DNA from: an uncultured Alteromonadaceae bacterium
GTDB lineage: Bacteria; Pseudomonadota; Gammaproteobacteria; Enterobacterales; Alteromonadaceae
Direction: 5' to 3'
Assembly: GCA_947494925.1 (NCBI GenBank)
Contig: CANLWS010000010.1
Span: forward strand, 1-64,000
Length of the DNA stretch: 64,000 bases
Shown: piece by piece, positions 45,260-55,124 of the stretch
Numbering within the stretch: position 1 is the first letter of the stretch
Layout: each line of letters opens with the position of its first letter
Program-made: the position numbers and the translations under genes
Notes under the pieces: generated by a model
Databases searched by the model: none
Seen by the model: only the letters and a program-made list of their open reading frames with translations
Told to the model about the DNA's origin: nothing

Positions 45260-46091
45260 TAAAACTGAGCCCGAGTTGGTACAATGCATTTTTTTTCAGT
45301 TCATAGTGTTTGGCTGTCACCGCTGCAGCTTTTTTAAGGGGCATTTCTTCCATCAGTGTTTTGAGCAAACGGATAGCTTCTTCGGGCATAACATCTCCTT
45401 CTCCCTCATATCCGCCAATCAGAAATACGAATTCTCCTCTACGATGATTATCATCTTCATTTAACCACGCCAAGGCATCTTGAGCAGAGCCACAGAAAAA
45501 CGTTTCAAATGTTTTACTTAGTTCTTTGGCGAGAACGACTCTTCGATCTTCACCCAAAACGGTAACCGTGGCTTGCAGGGTATCTTCAATGCGTCTTGGA
45601 GATTCATAAAATACACAAGTGGCAGTTTCTCTGGCGAGTTTATCAAGCGCCTGGTGTTTGGCTTGTTGTTTAACCGGCAGAAATCCTTCGAAAACAAACC
45701 TGTCAGTAGGCAACCCTGCTGCGCTTAGAGCTGTGATTGCTGCGCAAGCTCCAGGCAAAGGAACGACATTCAATCCTGCGTCACGGCACTGACTTACAAG
45801 GCTATAGCCGGGGTCGCTTATGAGCGGTGTGCCTGCGTCAGAAATTAACGCGACACTTTCTCCCAATTCCAACTTATCGATGATCTGCCTGGCACGTTGT
45901 GATTCGTTGTGATCATGTAAACTGATCAATCGCGTGGATATGGAATAATGCTGTAACAGTTTTTGACTATGGCGCGTATCTTCAGCCGCGATAACATTAA
46001 CCTGACTCAGCACTGAAATAGCACGATGCGTGATGTCTTCAAGGTTTCCGATGGGCGTTGGGACGATAAACAATGTTCCAGGATTTGACAC
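45252..46091 (-). CDS. rsmI: 16S rRNA (cytidine-1402-2'-O)-methyltransferase
   Basis: This tetrapyrrole-methylase-fold enzyme methylates C1402 in the decoding centre. It has 279 residues. Conserved blocks are PTPIGNLEDITHRA, AAEDTRHSQKLLQHY, ISDAGTPLISDPGY and FYESPRRIEDTL. It starts at GTG 46091. It is divergent from lpoA, as in many gammaproteobacteria. Confidence 0.97.
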   Translation of the reverse strand: MSNPGTLFIVPTPIGNLEDITHRAISVLSQVNVIAAEDTRHSQKLLQHYSISTRLISLHDHNESQRARQIIDKLELGESVALISDAGTPLISDPGYSLVSQCRDAGLNVVPLPGACAAITALSAAGLPTDRFVFEGFLPVKQQAKHQALDKLARETATCVFYESPRRIEDTLQATVTVLGEDRRVVLAKELSKTFETFFCGSAQDALAWLNEDDNHRRGEFVFLIGGYEGEGDVMPEEAIRLLKTLMEEMPLKKAAAVTAKHYELKKNALYQLGLSFNE

Positions 46092-46178
46092 AGATGCTAA
46101 GCCTTTGATTGTGTTAACCAGTCAAGCATTTTAAACTAGTCACCATCAAATAGGTGCGAAATTTTATCGAGACCACGA

Positions 46179-48056
46179 ATGTTAAAAACCAGGCTCTTTT
46201 CTCTTGCAATTCTGACCACCCTGATAGTTGGCTGTAGCACCGCCCCTCGCCCCACTCAGACCAAGGCGGTGAGCAACAACGTGGTCGAGAAACAAGCCAC
46301 ACCAAGTTATGACCCTGAGCATTATATTGAACAGGGCCAAAGGGCGTATACCCGTAGTGGTGATATTTCACTCAGAAATCAATGGCTGCTGAAAGCTGCG
46401 GAAGCGTTCAGAATTCAACAACAATGCCAACAAAGTCAAAAAGTGATTCATTTGTTGCAACCCGAGTTGAGCGACAATATTCAAACCACTCAAGCGAATT
46501 TGATATTGGCCGAATGCCTGATGCAAGACACGCCCAGAGATTTCGATGAACTGGAGCATCTTCTTGGCGGCATGTCGATGTCGGTAGGCTATGATAAGCG
46601 GATTGAATATATTAACGCCGTAGTTATGGAAGAAAAGCAATCTTGGATCCCGGCATCTAAAGCGATACTTTCCAGCTCGATAGACGAGCCCATTGCGACA
46701 GATAAAGTCTGGGAGATGATGCAGAGCTTGAACATCCAGGATTTAGAAAGGGTGGTATCGACTGAGCCCGTTCTGGCGCCATGGGCCCAACTGGCGTTAA
46801 TTGGGCGTCAGTACGGATTGGACCCAGATACACTGAGTATGGCCGTTCAGGAATGGCGATTCAGATTTGCTAACCACCCACTCAATCAAAACTTCCCTGC
46901 AGAAATACAACTGGCTGCCTCAAGTTCATTGTTATCGGCCGACAGAATTGCTGTGTTACTGCCTTTAACGGGTAGATTGGCCAGTCAGGGGTTAGCAATC
47001 AAGCAAGGTGTACTGGCAGCCTATTTCGATGCCCTGAAAAATCTCCAACAGGACGTTGAAGAAAGTCCGCAGATACAATTTATTGATTCAGCGTTGCATC
47101 CGGCAGGAACGCTGGTAGAAATGACTAATGATTACGATTTTGTCATTGGGCCTTTATTGAAAGACACCCTGTCAGAATTGCTTGTATTGCTGCCGGCAGA
47201 CAAGCCGCTTTTGGCATTAAACAGACAAGACAGTAAAAACCCCTCTGAGATTATCCCTGCTTCAGACATGCCACAAAATCGATTTTACTTCGCCCTAGCG
47301 CCTGAAGATGAAGCGATTCAATTGGCGCGAAAAGTACATGACCAAGGATTAGAGAACCTGGTGTTGGTTGCAGATGACAGCAATGCCACTCGTCGCATGG
47401 CAGAAGCATTTACCCGTGAATGGCGCAACATAGCCGGAGAAAAAAGTAACCCTCCGACCCTGGCTGTTTTTTCAGATAGTAAAACATTGACGTCCAGTGT
47501 CACGGAAGCCCTTGATGTTGCTCAAAGTAAAACCCGTATCAAACAAATAGAAAACCTGGTCAATCAGGAACTTCATGCTTTACCGCGCAACCGACGTGAT
47601 GTAGATGCCTTAGTAATCTTTGCCAGTGCCGGTCAAACTGAATTGATCAATCCGTTAATCGAGGCGAGCCTGAGTCCGTTTGGTGGTAAATCAGTACCTG
47701 TGTTTGCGTCTTCCAGGAGTTATAGTCAGAACCTGAGTAATAATAGCTTACGGGATTTACGGAATTTGACCTTCACTGACATGCCATGGATGTTGCCTCA
47801 GAGCCCCTGGACAGACCTAAGCGAACAGACCAAACGGCTTTGGCCTCAACAAAACGATCAGTTGCGACGTTTGTTCGCGCTAGGCTACGACAGCTACAGT
47901 ATTGCACCATGGTTGCGCCAGCTGCATTCCTTACCAGCTTTGTCTAAATCTGGCCTGACTGGCAGGCTAAGTGTGCTGGAAGACGGTACAGTTTTGAGAA
48001 ATCTGCCTTACGGCCACATTACCAATGATAAGGTTACTGTGATTGCAATGGATTAA
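46179..48056 (+). CDS. lpoA: Penicillin-binding protein activator LpoA
   Basis: This outer-membrane lipoprotein stimulates PBP1a from outside the murein layer. It has 625 residues. The lipobox is LIVGC (C19). The N-terminal part (about 30-250) is a helical TPR-like domain; the C-terminal part (about 255-620) is a periplasmic-binding fold (RIAVLLPLTGRLASQGLAIKQGVLAAYFD). It is the first gene of the lpoA-yraN-diaA-dolP block. Confidence 0.95.
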   Translation: MLKTRLFSLAILTTLIVGCSTAPRPTQTKAVSNNVVEKQATPSYDPEHYIEQGQRAYTRSGDISLRNQWLLKAAEAFRIQQQCQQSQKVIHLLQPELSDNIQTTQANLILAECLMQDTPRDFDELEHLLGGMSMSVGYDKRIEYINAVVMEEKQSWIPASKAILSSSIDEPIATDKVWEMMQSLNIQDLERVVSTEPVLAPWAQLALIGRQYGLDPDTLSMAVQEWRFRFANHPLNQNFPAEIQLAASSSLLSADRIAVLLPLTGRLASQGLAIKQGVLAAYFDALKNLQQDVEESPQIQFIDSALHPAGTLVEMTNDYDFVIGPLLKDTLSELLVLLPADKPLLALNRQDSKNPSEIIPASDMPQNRFYFALAPEDEAIQLARKVHDQGLENLVLVADDSNATRRMAEAFTREWRNIAGEKSNPPTLAVFSDSKTLTSSVTEALDVAQSKTRIKQIENLVNQELHALPRNRRDVDALVIFASAGQTELINPLIEASLSPFGGKSVPVFASSRSYSQNLSNNSLRDLRNLTFTDMPWMLPQSPWTDLSEQTKRLWPQQNDQLRRLFALGYDSYSIAPWLRQLHSLPALSKSGLTGRLSVLEDGTVLRNLPYGHITNDKVTVIAMD

Positions 48057-48402
48057 AAAACCGCTTTCTTATCTCATTGGACAAAAAGCAGAGCAACAGG
48101 CATGCAACTACCTTGTTGCCCAAGGAATGAGGCTTATCAGGAAGAACTTCCGCTGTCGGTCAGGTGAGATAGATCTGATTATGATGGACGAAGATGAATG
48201 GGTGTTTGTGGAAGTAAAATACCGTTCGAAAAAAGAATTTGGCTTAGCGATGGAGTATTTCCATCAGCACAAACGGAAAAAATTTGAACGAGCAATGCAA
48301 CAATTTTTGCATGAGCAGCGTCTAAACCCAGCAATGGTTGCTCACAGAATAGATTTACTCGCCATTGACGATGAAGAAATTCAGTGGCTAAAAAGTGTGT
48401 GA
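48043..48402 (+). CDS. yraN: YraN family protein (UPF0102, endonuclease-like fold)
   Basis: This 119-residue protein has a restriction-endonuclease-like fold: GQKAEQQACNYLVAQGM, RKNFRCRSGEIDLIMMDEDEWVFVEVKYR (the D-ExK pattern). The function is not established. The only sensible start is TTG 48043, overlapping lpoA by 14 bases with an AAGG nine bases upstream. Conserved position between lpoA and diaA supports the call. Confidence 0.93.
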   Translation: MQWIKKPLSYLIGQKAEQQACNYLVAQGMRLIRKNFRCRSGEIDLIMMDEDEWVFVEVKYRSKKEFGLAMEYFHQHKRKKFERAMQQFLHEQRLNPAMVAHRIDLLAIDDEEIQWLKSV

Positions 48403-48416
48403 TGACAAGGTAATAA

Positions 48417-49058
<642 letters not shown>

Positions 49059-49063
49059 TCATA

Positions 49064-49642
49064 ATGATAAATAAAAAAACCGGATATTTGGGTGCGCTAA
49101 CCCTTTCTTGCCTGATATTACAGGGTTGTGCTGCCGTTGTAGTGGGTGCTGGAGTCGGAGCTGCATCCGCTGCCCACGACCGACGAACCCTTGGAACCCA
49201 GGTTGATGACAAAACAGTGTCCGCCAGAATCAGCACTGCACTGGCGAAAAACGAAACGTTAAAAACCAATGCCAACGTCAATACTCATGTGTTTAATGGT
49301 GTTGCTCTTTTGGTGGGACAGGCGCCAAATGACGATCTCAAACGCCAGGCGCAGCGTGCTGCTGAACAGGTTAAACATGTCAAAAAGTTGCATAACCAAA
49401 TCCGAATAGGCAGTCCGATCCCGGCCAGCACCGCGACCCATGACGTCTGGTTAGCGTCAAAAGTCAGGGCTAGCCTGATTGCTGATAAACGGATAGACGG
49501 CTTGCACATCAGCGTGGCTGTGGAAGATTCAGAAGTGTTCCTTATGGGTCTGGTATCTGAAACAGAAGCTGACACCGCCGTGGACATAGCACGGAACGTT
49601 AATGGTGTAGCCAAAGTCGTCAAGGCATTCGAATACATCTGA
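49064..49642 (+). CDS. dolP: Outer-membrane BON-domain lipoprotein DolP (YraP)
   Basis: The 192-residue lipoprotein (lipobox LILQGC, C22) has two BON domains (about 48-115 and 125-190; VDDKTVSARISTALAKNETLK, GVALLVGQAPND, DSEVFLMGLVSETEAD). DolP supports outer-membrane integrity and BAM function near the division site in E. coli. It lies five bases after diaA. Confidence 0.94.
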   Translation: MINKKTGYLGALTLSCLILQGCAAVVVGAGVGAASAAHDRRTLGTQVDDKTVSARISTALAKNETLKTNANVNTHVFNGVALLVGQAPNDDLKRQAQRAAEQVKHVKKLHNQIRIGSPIPASTATHDVWLASKVRASLIADKRIDGLHISVAVEDSEVFLMGLVSETEADTAVDIARNVNGVAKVVKAFEYI

Positions 49643-49695
49643 TCCTGTTCAAGTACAGCAATTTTTGGATCGCTCGGAACAAAAGTAAGTATTGC

Positions 49696-51162
49696 TTAGC
49701 GAACAAAGGGTGGCAAATCAATGTCTATGGCATCGATTGCCACCGGCTCGTTATTTAAAAATGCTTTAATAACCTCGGTAACCTTCGGGGATAACATAAA
49801 CAAGTTGTGCCCTCCATTGTTAACCATGACCTGGGTTAAATTAGTCAGCCCTTGCGTGGCATCCCGTTGAGGTTGGATATAGGTTCTGCCATCCAATGTT
49901 CCGGTCAATAGCAAAGTAGGCACATCACTTTCCGGGTTCTGTCTGAAGTCATCTCCCAGGTCAAGATCTGGTATGACTTTATTTAACAGAGGCATAGGAA
50001 AGTTTAAAAACTTGCCTACCAGCGATGCTGGAGCCTGTTGATTGAATAGGCGTAACCTGTCATCAGTAATCCCTGAGGCGACATCCATCCCAAATGACAT
50101 AATGTTAAACTGTATAACTGAATTTGCGAATCCGGCGCGATTGACCAAATCAGGCAACATATCCGTTACCCCTTTGTCTAATTCCGTATAAAGCTGCAGT
50201 AGCATTGGAATAAAACGATGGGGGTCCGCAATTAACGCACTCGTTAAAGCTTGCATGTGTGACCGTTGAAAAAGGAAGTCAATAGAATCGCCATGTTTTT
50301 GCTGTAACCTTAATTTGATTGGCTTAGTGGCTAATTTATCAAGCACTCTGTGCATAAGTTTTTTGATGTCTGGATAAACCTCTTTGGCATCCCGTTGTTG
50401 GTTTATTGCCTCTTGCAAGCGACCAAAATAAGCATCTGTTTGCTCGGGTAATTTAACCGTCTGATTTAAACCTTCGGCACTTGCCAATACCATTTTTTCG
50501 ATGTGTTCAGGCATTACTTTTAAGCTGGCAAGCGCCAGGTGACTCCCATAAGAAATCCCCCAGAGTATGACTTTGTCTGCTTTAAAGTGCAGACGCAACT
50601 CATTGATATCCATAGCACTTTGTATAGTGGTGTAGCCAAGGACATCAGCACCCTTTTGTTGCCAGAACGCCATACATTCCGTTGCTGCTAAACGGTACTT
50701 TTTGGTGACCTGACTCTCACTAAGCTCGCTGGTGAGCGGTAACTGCTGGCTGGATTCGCATCTAGGCACCACCCGTGATTTACCTGTGCCACGCTGATCT
50801 AACGCAATCACATCACCATATTCCCTCAGCGCCATAAAAAGAGGAAACCGAAACCCTGGTTGTTTGGCTGTTGAAATACCAGAGCCTCCGGGGCCCCCGG
50901 ACAGGTAAATAATGGGAGATCCTTTTTTATTGCCGGTGGCAGGAAAGCGCACATAGCTAACTGGAATATACCGGCTATGAGGATTATTTCTGTTTTCCGG
51001 TACCTGGATACTTCCTTCAAATGCAGTGACTGAAATTTCACCATTGGCGAACTGAATTTCCTGCTCACCCTTGAATGTTGGATCCGCAATCGCATTACCT
51101 GAAATCAGCAAGGCAGACGTAGCTAAAACGAGAGAGATAAAGCGTGTTTTTGTAAAGAGCAT
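49696..51162 (-). CDS. Exported S33-type alpha/beta hydrolase (tripeptidyl aminopeptidase-like)
   Basis: The 488-residue enzyme has a signal peptide (about 1-26, ending AIA). The oxyanion region is IYLSGGPGGSGIS, the nucleophile elbow GISYGSHLAL, and the late histidine is in NNGGHNLFML, next to the C-terminal TAP-like domain (LLTGTLDGRTYIQPQRDA). It probably cleaves short peptides or prolyl N-termini in the periplasm. It is divergent from a membrane LytTR regulator 167 bases away. Confidence 0.88.
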   Translation of the reverse strand: MLFTKTRFISLVLATSALLISGNAIADPTFKGEQEIQFANGEISVTAFEGSIQVPENRNNPHSRYIPVSYVRFPATGNKKGSPIIYLSGGPGGSGISTAKQPGFRFPLFMALREYGDVIALDQRGTGKSRVVPRCESSQQLPLTSELSESQVTKKYRLAATECMAFWQQKGADVLGYTTIQSAMDINELRLHFKADKVILWGISYGSHLALASLKVMPEHIEKMVLASAEGLNQTVKLPEQTDAYFGRLQEAINQQRDAKEVYPDIKKLMHRVLDKLATKPIKLRLQQKHGDSIDFLFQRSHMQALTSALIADPHRFIPMLLQLYTELDKGVTDMLPDLVNRAGFANSVIQFNIMSFGMDVASGITDDRLRLFNQQAPASLVGKFLNFPMPLLNKVIPDLDLGDDFRQNPESDVPTLLLTGTLDGRTYIQPQRDATQGLTNLTQVMVNNGGHNLFMLSPKVTEVIKAFLNNEPVAIDAIDIDLPPFVR

Positions 51163-51329
51163 AGTGTTTTTCCGCGGTTTCTTAATATCTTCACTGTTGC
51201 TGAAAAAATATCGAACTACACGTATAACTCTTTGAAAGGTATATTATTTTCCGTTGATTCCGACAAGCGGTAGCAGATTTTCGGTAAACGGTTAGCGGGT
51301 GAATACCATTTAAATATATAGTGTGCACT

Positions 51330-52868
51330 ATGAAAAAAGATCTCTTATCCATTGTTATCTTGACCCTGGGCACCCTGCTTTCAGCTTCGACGCTTGCTAC
51401 ACAACTCATTCCGGTAAATTGGGATAATGTGATCGTCTGTCCTATGTATGCACAGTCAGATTTACCTCCAACATTCGATGAACCAGATTGCCATAAAACC
51501 ACCGCAGATAAGATCGACCCACAGAATTCAGCGCTATGGGCAAAAACAACTGTTGCAGTTCCTCCAGAAATGCAAAACGACAAACAACCCCACAGTGTTT
51601 ATGTGGCAGGGAAAACCTCGAGCAAGGTCTACTTTAATGGCCACTTTTTAGGACAAAATGGAACTCCGCATGTACAAAAAAATAGTGAAGTGGCGGGTAA
51701 AATTGATGCAATGTTTTATGTACCAGCATCGTTAATCAAGCCCCAAGATAACGAAATTATTTTACAACTTTCGTCTCATCATGGCTTCCTGACTTTAGGC
51801 AACCCCATAAATTTCATTGGTTTCGGCGTCTATTCTGACCCAACATACTATGTTCACCGCCAACTGGGCGTGTCTGTCATTCCGTTAGGTGCTCTGCTGT
51901 TAGGGGCAATCTATTTTTTATTCGCCAGTTTCAGCCCAAGACAGCGAACGAACAATATTCTGTTCCTGTTAATGAGCGTGTTTGCGGGATTACAGTTACT
52001 CACTGAAATATCCAGGGCGCTGATTGCCTACTCTTACCCTTTTCATGATCTCAGACTGCTGTTAATAGTGTCGTTTTCAGCGATCTTTGGGGTTTGTCTG
52101 ATAACCTTTATTGTATTGAAACTGGCACTCAAGAAGCCTATTTATTGGGTAGCTGGTGGTTCGGCTATCACGCTGACCACTATCATATTAGTTCCCGGTT
52201 TCGATGCCAAAACAGCGTCAGCCATTTTCGTTTCAAGTGCACTGGTCACCGCCCTTTTGGCATTTCGGGCGACAAAAACCAAATCAAAAGAACTGGTTAT
52301 TTATGCCGCAGTATTTTTAACCTTTTCCACTACCATTATGCTGACCATTAACCGCTTTCATGATGTGCTTTTTTACTACATCATCGCTGGTGTTCTTATA
52401 TTTTTATTTGTACAACAAGCACTTAAGCTAAATCGTGAACAAAGAGAAAGAGCAGCCGAGCAACAACTGGTAGCCAAGTTACAAACCAAGTTGGAACAAA
52501 ATCAACAGGAAACTGAACCTAAAAACATAAAAATCAGCAGTGCAGGAAAAATAGACATCATTGCCAGCAACACCATCATGTTTTGCAAAGCCGCTGGGGA
52601 TTATGCCGAGATTAATTTACAAGACAATAAACAGATATTATTCAGTGGCAATCTAAAAGAGCTAGAAACAACGTTGCCCAATACGTTTCTACGTGTTCAC
52701 CGCTCCTACCTTGTGAATATGAAATATATTCGTTCACTCCACAGCAAAAGCATCATCAAGCATACGGAACAAGCTGCAGGAGGATTTTTGCAATTGGACG
52801 ATGATTTGGAGGTTCCTGTAAGCAGGCGAATAATCCCTACTGTCAGAGAGTTTATCAAGCAAAATTAG
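51330..52868 (+). CDS. Membrane-anchored LytTR-domain regulator
   Basis: The 512-residue protein has a signal-like N-terminus, a periplasmic beta-rich region (about 25-175: HSVYVAGKTSSKVYFNGHFLGQNG), about seven membrane helices (about 190-370), a short coiled coil rich in Gln and Glu (about 373-400), and a C-terminal LytTR DNA-binding domain (about 405-510: FCKAAGDYAEINL, RVHRSYLVNMKYI). This layout lets an envelope signal reach DNA without a kinase. The periplasmic part may be a 7TM-DISMED-like sugar- or carboxylate-binding module, but that is not certain. I start at ATG 51330. Confidence 0.85.
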   Translation: MKKDLLSIVILTLGTLLSASTLATQLIPVNWDNVIVCPMYAQSDLPPTFDEPDCHKTTADKIDPQNSALWAKTTVAVPPEMQNDKQPHSVYVAGKTSSKVYFNGHFLGQNGTPHVQKNSEVAGKIDAMFYVPASLIKPQDNEIILQLSSHHGFLTLGNPINFIGFGVYSDPTYYVHRQLGVSVIPLGALLLGAIYFLFASFSPRQRTNNILFLLMSVFAGLQLLTEISRALIAYSYPFHDLRLLLIVSFSAIFGVCLITFIVLKLALKKPIYWVAGGSAITLTTIILVPGFDAKTASAIFVSSALVTALLAFRATKTKSKELVIYAAVFLTFSTTIMLTINRFHDVLFYYIIAGVLIFLFVQQALKLNREQRERAAEQQLVAKLQTKLEQNQQETEPKNIKISSAGKIDIIASNTIMFCKAAGDYAEINLQDNKQILFSGNLKELETTLPNTFLRVHRSYLVNMKYIRSLHSKSIIKHTEQAAGGFLQLDDDLEVPVSRRIIPTVREFIKQN

Positions 52869-52892
52869 AGTCGAAGGAGCAACTTCGACTCT
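52867..52892. terminator. Hairpin between convergent LytTR and PEBP-like genes
   Basis: AGAGTCGAAG (52867-52876) and CTTCGACTCT (52883-52892) form a perfect 10-base stem around GAGCAA. It has no long T-run, so it may be a weak bidirectional terminator. It begins one base past the LytTR stop codon region. Confidence 0.6.
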
Positions 52893-52900
52893 GTCATCAA

Positions 52901-53458
52901 TCAGCGTTTATACAATGCTTCGATTGTCGCTGAACCCAATGAGTTCGCTTTGACCATATACCCGGTCAGGGCTGCGGAAGCATTTTCCGGAAGTTCCAGC
53001 TTTTGCGACAATGCAAAAACAGTAAACTGGTAACGATGTGCGCCGTCTCCTTCAGGCGGACAAGCACCACCAAAACTTTTGGTTCCATAATCATTGGTCA
53101 TTTGCCTGCTACCTGCAGGAATACTCCTGGAATCAATGTTACCTGCCGCTGTTGGCAATGAAGTGACATTTGCGGGAATATTAATCAGTTGCCAATGCCA
53201 CCATCCGCTGCCGGTTGGGGCATCCGGGTCATACGCGAAGATAGCGAAAGCTTTGGTTCCCGCTGGTGCACCTGACCAACTCAGCGCCGGAGATTTATTC
53301 TCACCATCACAACCAAAACCTTGGAATTCGTGAGTTTTACTCATAAAGCTTCCATGGGAGATATCGGAACTTTGTAACTTCATGGTGTCAGCCAAAGCCG
53401 AATTAGATACGATAAAAAACGAAATAAAGAGAGTGAAATATTTAGTTAAGTGTTTCAT
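52901..53458 (-). CDS. YbhB/YbcL family (PEBP, Raf kinase inhibitor-like) exported protein
   Basis: The 185-residue protein has a signal peptide (about 1-23, ending ALA) and the phosphatidylethanolamine-binding fold: CDGENKSPALSWSGAPAGTKAFAIFAYDPDAP, GWWHWQLINIPANV and FGGACPPEGDGAHRYQFTVFAL. The bacterial function is unknown. I start at ATG 53458, six bases after GGAG; an earlier TTG-type start at 53470 lacks one. Confidence 0.92.
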   Translation of the reverse strand: MKHLTKYFTLFISFFIVSNSALADTMKLQSSDISHGSFMSKTHEFQGFGCDGENKSPALSWSGAPAGTKAFAIFAYDPDAPTGSGWWHWQLINIPANVTSLPTAAGNIDSRSIPAGSRQMTNDYGTKSFGGACPPEGDGAHRYQFTVFALSQKLELPENASAALTGYMVKANSLGSATIEALYKR

Positions 53459-53547
53459 GGTTATCTCCATTCAAGTATTGATTGCGGATAAACATAGTAC
53501 AGACCAACACGTACGAGTATTAGTGCAGATCCGGTCAATTATTCTCC

Positions 53548-54357
53548 TTAAACGCGCATTCTGGTTTTCCTGAGCTCAGAAGGTGTTAATCCAAACAAGC
53601 TCTTGAACTTGTCAGTAAAACGCGATTGAGACAGGTAACCACATTGCTCGGCAATCAATCCGATCGCAGTTTCAGTGCTTTGCAACAAATGTAAACCTCG
53701 TCCCAGTTTAACTCTGTCTTTTATTGCCTGGAAATGAGTACCTTCCGATGTGAGTTTTCTGCGCAGAGTAGACTCACTCATCGCGAGCCTGTCGGCAATT
53801 TGCTCAGCAGTTAAATCAGCAAGCATATTTGTTGTGATTAATTGTTCGACCTTGTGATTCAGGCTCGGGGGTTCAGCGATTGAGGTTACTTCTTCAAACC
53901 CCATATGCAGGATTAATTTAAGTATTTCCTGTTTTCTGCTCGACCACATATGCTCGGGTGCGCAGGTTACCCATTCGATAAATTGAGCCAGGGTATTGCT
54001 CATTAGCGATGTAATTTGTCCGCCGAAATAATCTTTTGACCGAGCGGATCTTTGCTGGAAAATGGAAAAATCCTGATAATCAAATTCTATCAGCAGCGCA
54101 AAGTACTCTGAGCCCTGTGAAACATTTCGCATATTAATATTCGGCGTATTCGACAGGAAAATGAAATCGCCGGTTTCACAGATATCTTTTTCGCCGCTTC
54201 CAAGTTCTTTCTTGCCATCCAGAACGCAGATCAGCAGTGGTTTGACTATGGGTACGTTTAAAATATGTTGATCTTCCAGAGCCGAATAAACCGAAAAGGG
54301 CATTTTCGGATCGATCGGCAACCTCGCTTTTAACCTTTCCTTTAATTCGATCATCAT
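53548..54357 (-). CDS. AraC family transcriptional regulator
   Basis: The 269-residue protein has an N-terminal cupin-like sensing half (DICETGDFIFLSNTPNINMRNVS) and a C-terminal helix-turn-helix pair (about 165-265: LTAEQIADRLAMSESTLRRKL, IAEQCGYLSQSRFTDKFKSLFGLTPSELRK). It lies upstream of the PEBP-like gene in the same orientation with a 90-base gap. The effector is unknown. Confidence 0.9.
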   Translation of the reverse strand: MMIELKERLKARLPIDPKMPFSVYSALEDQHILNVPIVKPLLICVLDGKKELGSGEKDICETGDFIFLSNTPNINMRNVSQGSEYFALLIEFDYQDFSIFQQRSARSKDYFGGQITSLMSNTLAQFIEWVTCAPEHMWSSRKQEILKLILHMGFEEVTSIAEPPSLNHKVEQLITTNMLADLTAEQIADRLAMSESTLRRKLTSEGTHFQAIKDRVKLGRGLHLLQSTETAIGLIAEQCGYLSQSRFTDKFKSLFGLTPSELRKTRMRV

Positions 54358-54507
54358 TTACCGGCAAGTTTAATTTAGATGGCGCTTAGCCTAACCAAAT
54401 GCGCTGCATTTTGCATCACAACAGAATGACCTTGACCTTTGCTTAATAGTCTTCATTTCTATAGTCTGGGATCTAATCGCCCCACTACTAAGTGCCTGGT
54501 CTCCTTT

Positions 54508-55077
54508 ATGAAAAAAACCATTCTAAGCTTTGCGATGGCCATCTTCACCCTCGCAACAAATGCTAATGAAAACCTAATCATTAGTGTGCCAGAAGAATGG
54601 AGCAAAGAAGAACTCAGTTTTCCTTTGCAGTTCGCTCCTTCTATAAAGTTGAAAGGCATAGAGGAAGTACACTTCGCTCCCGGCATGTTTAAACCTGGCG
54701 CGTCTGATTATTTCAATTATGCGTTTTTATGGCATGTAGATAACAAACATACGTTCAGTCAGGCTGAGTATGAGATCCTTCTTAGAGAATATTACAAAGG
54801 TTTATACCTGGCAGTAAGCAAAGCTTCAGATGAAGTTAAAGAGCACAATAGCAAAGATTTTTCATTTGAATTGCAAACCAGCCAACACGGTCATAATTTG
54901 TTCCAAGGGAAATGGCTGGATGCGTTTAACAATGACAATCCTATTGAGCTAAATATTGAAATTAAAAGTAGTTATTGTGCCGCACAGAATAAGTCCAATT
55001 TTCTCTTTCTTATTACCTCAAAAGGTAAAGCATCAGCTCAACGGCAACTGCAAAATTTGCAGTTGCCCAATTGCTGA
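54508..55077 (+). CDS. Exported hypothetical protein (189 aa)
   Basis: I recognise no family. The signal peptide covers about residues 1-18 (MKKTILSFAMAIFTLATNA). The mature part is mixed alpha/beta with AYLW-like NYAFLWHVDNKHTFSQAEYEIL near the middle and a CAAQNKSNFLFLI strand near the end; two cysteines (in SSYCAAQ and the last residue) could pair. The frame extends upstream to 54439, but ATG 54508 begins the signal peptide. It stands between two genes on the opposite strand. Confidence 0.7.
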   Translation: MKKTILSFAMAIFTLATNANENLIISVPEEWSKEELSFPLQFAPSIKLKGIEEVHFAPGMFKPGASDYFNYAFLWHVDNKHTFSQAEYEILLREYYKGLYLAVSKASDEVKEHNSKDFSFELQTSQHGHNLFQGKWLDAFNNDNPIELNIEIKSSYCAAQNKSNFLFLITSKGKASAQRQLQNLQLPNC

Positions 55078-55124
55078 TTATTGGCGCAGCATTTCTCCTG
55101 CGCCCGCATTGATGAACCTAGTAG

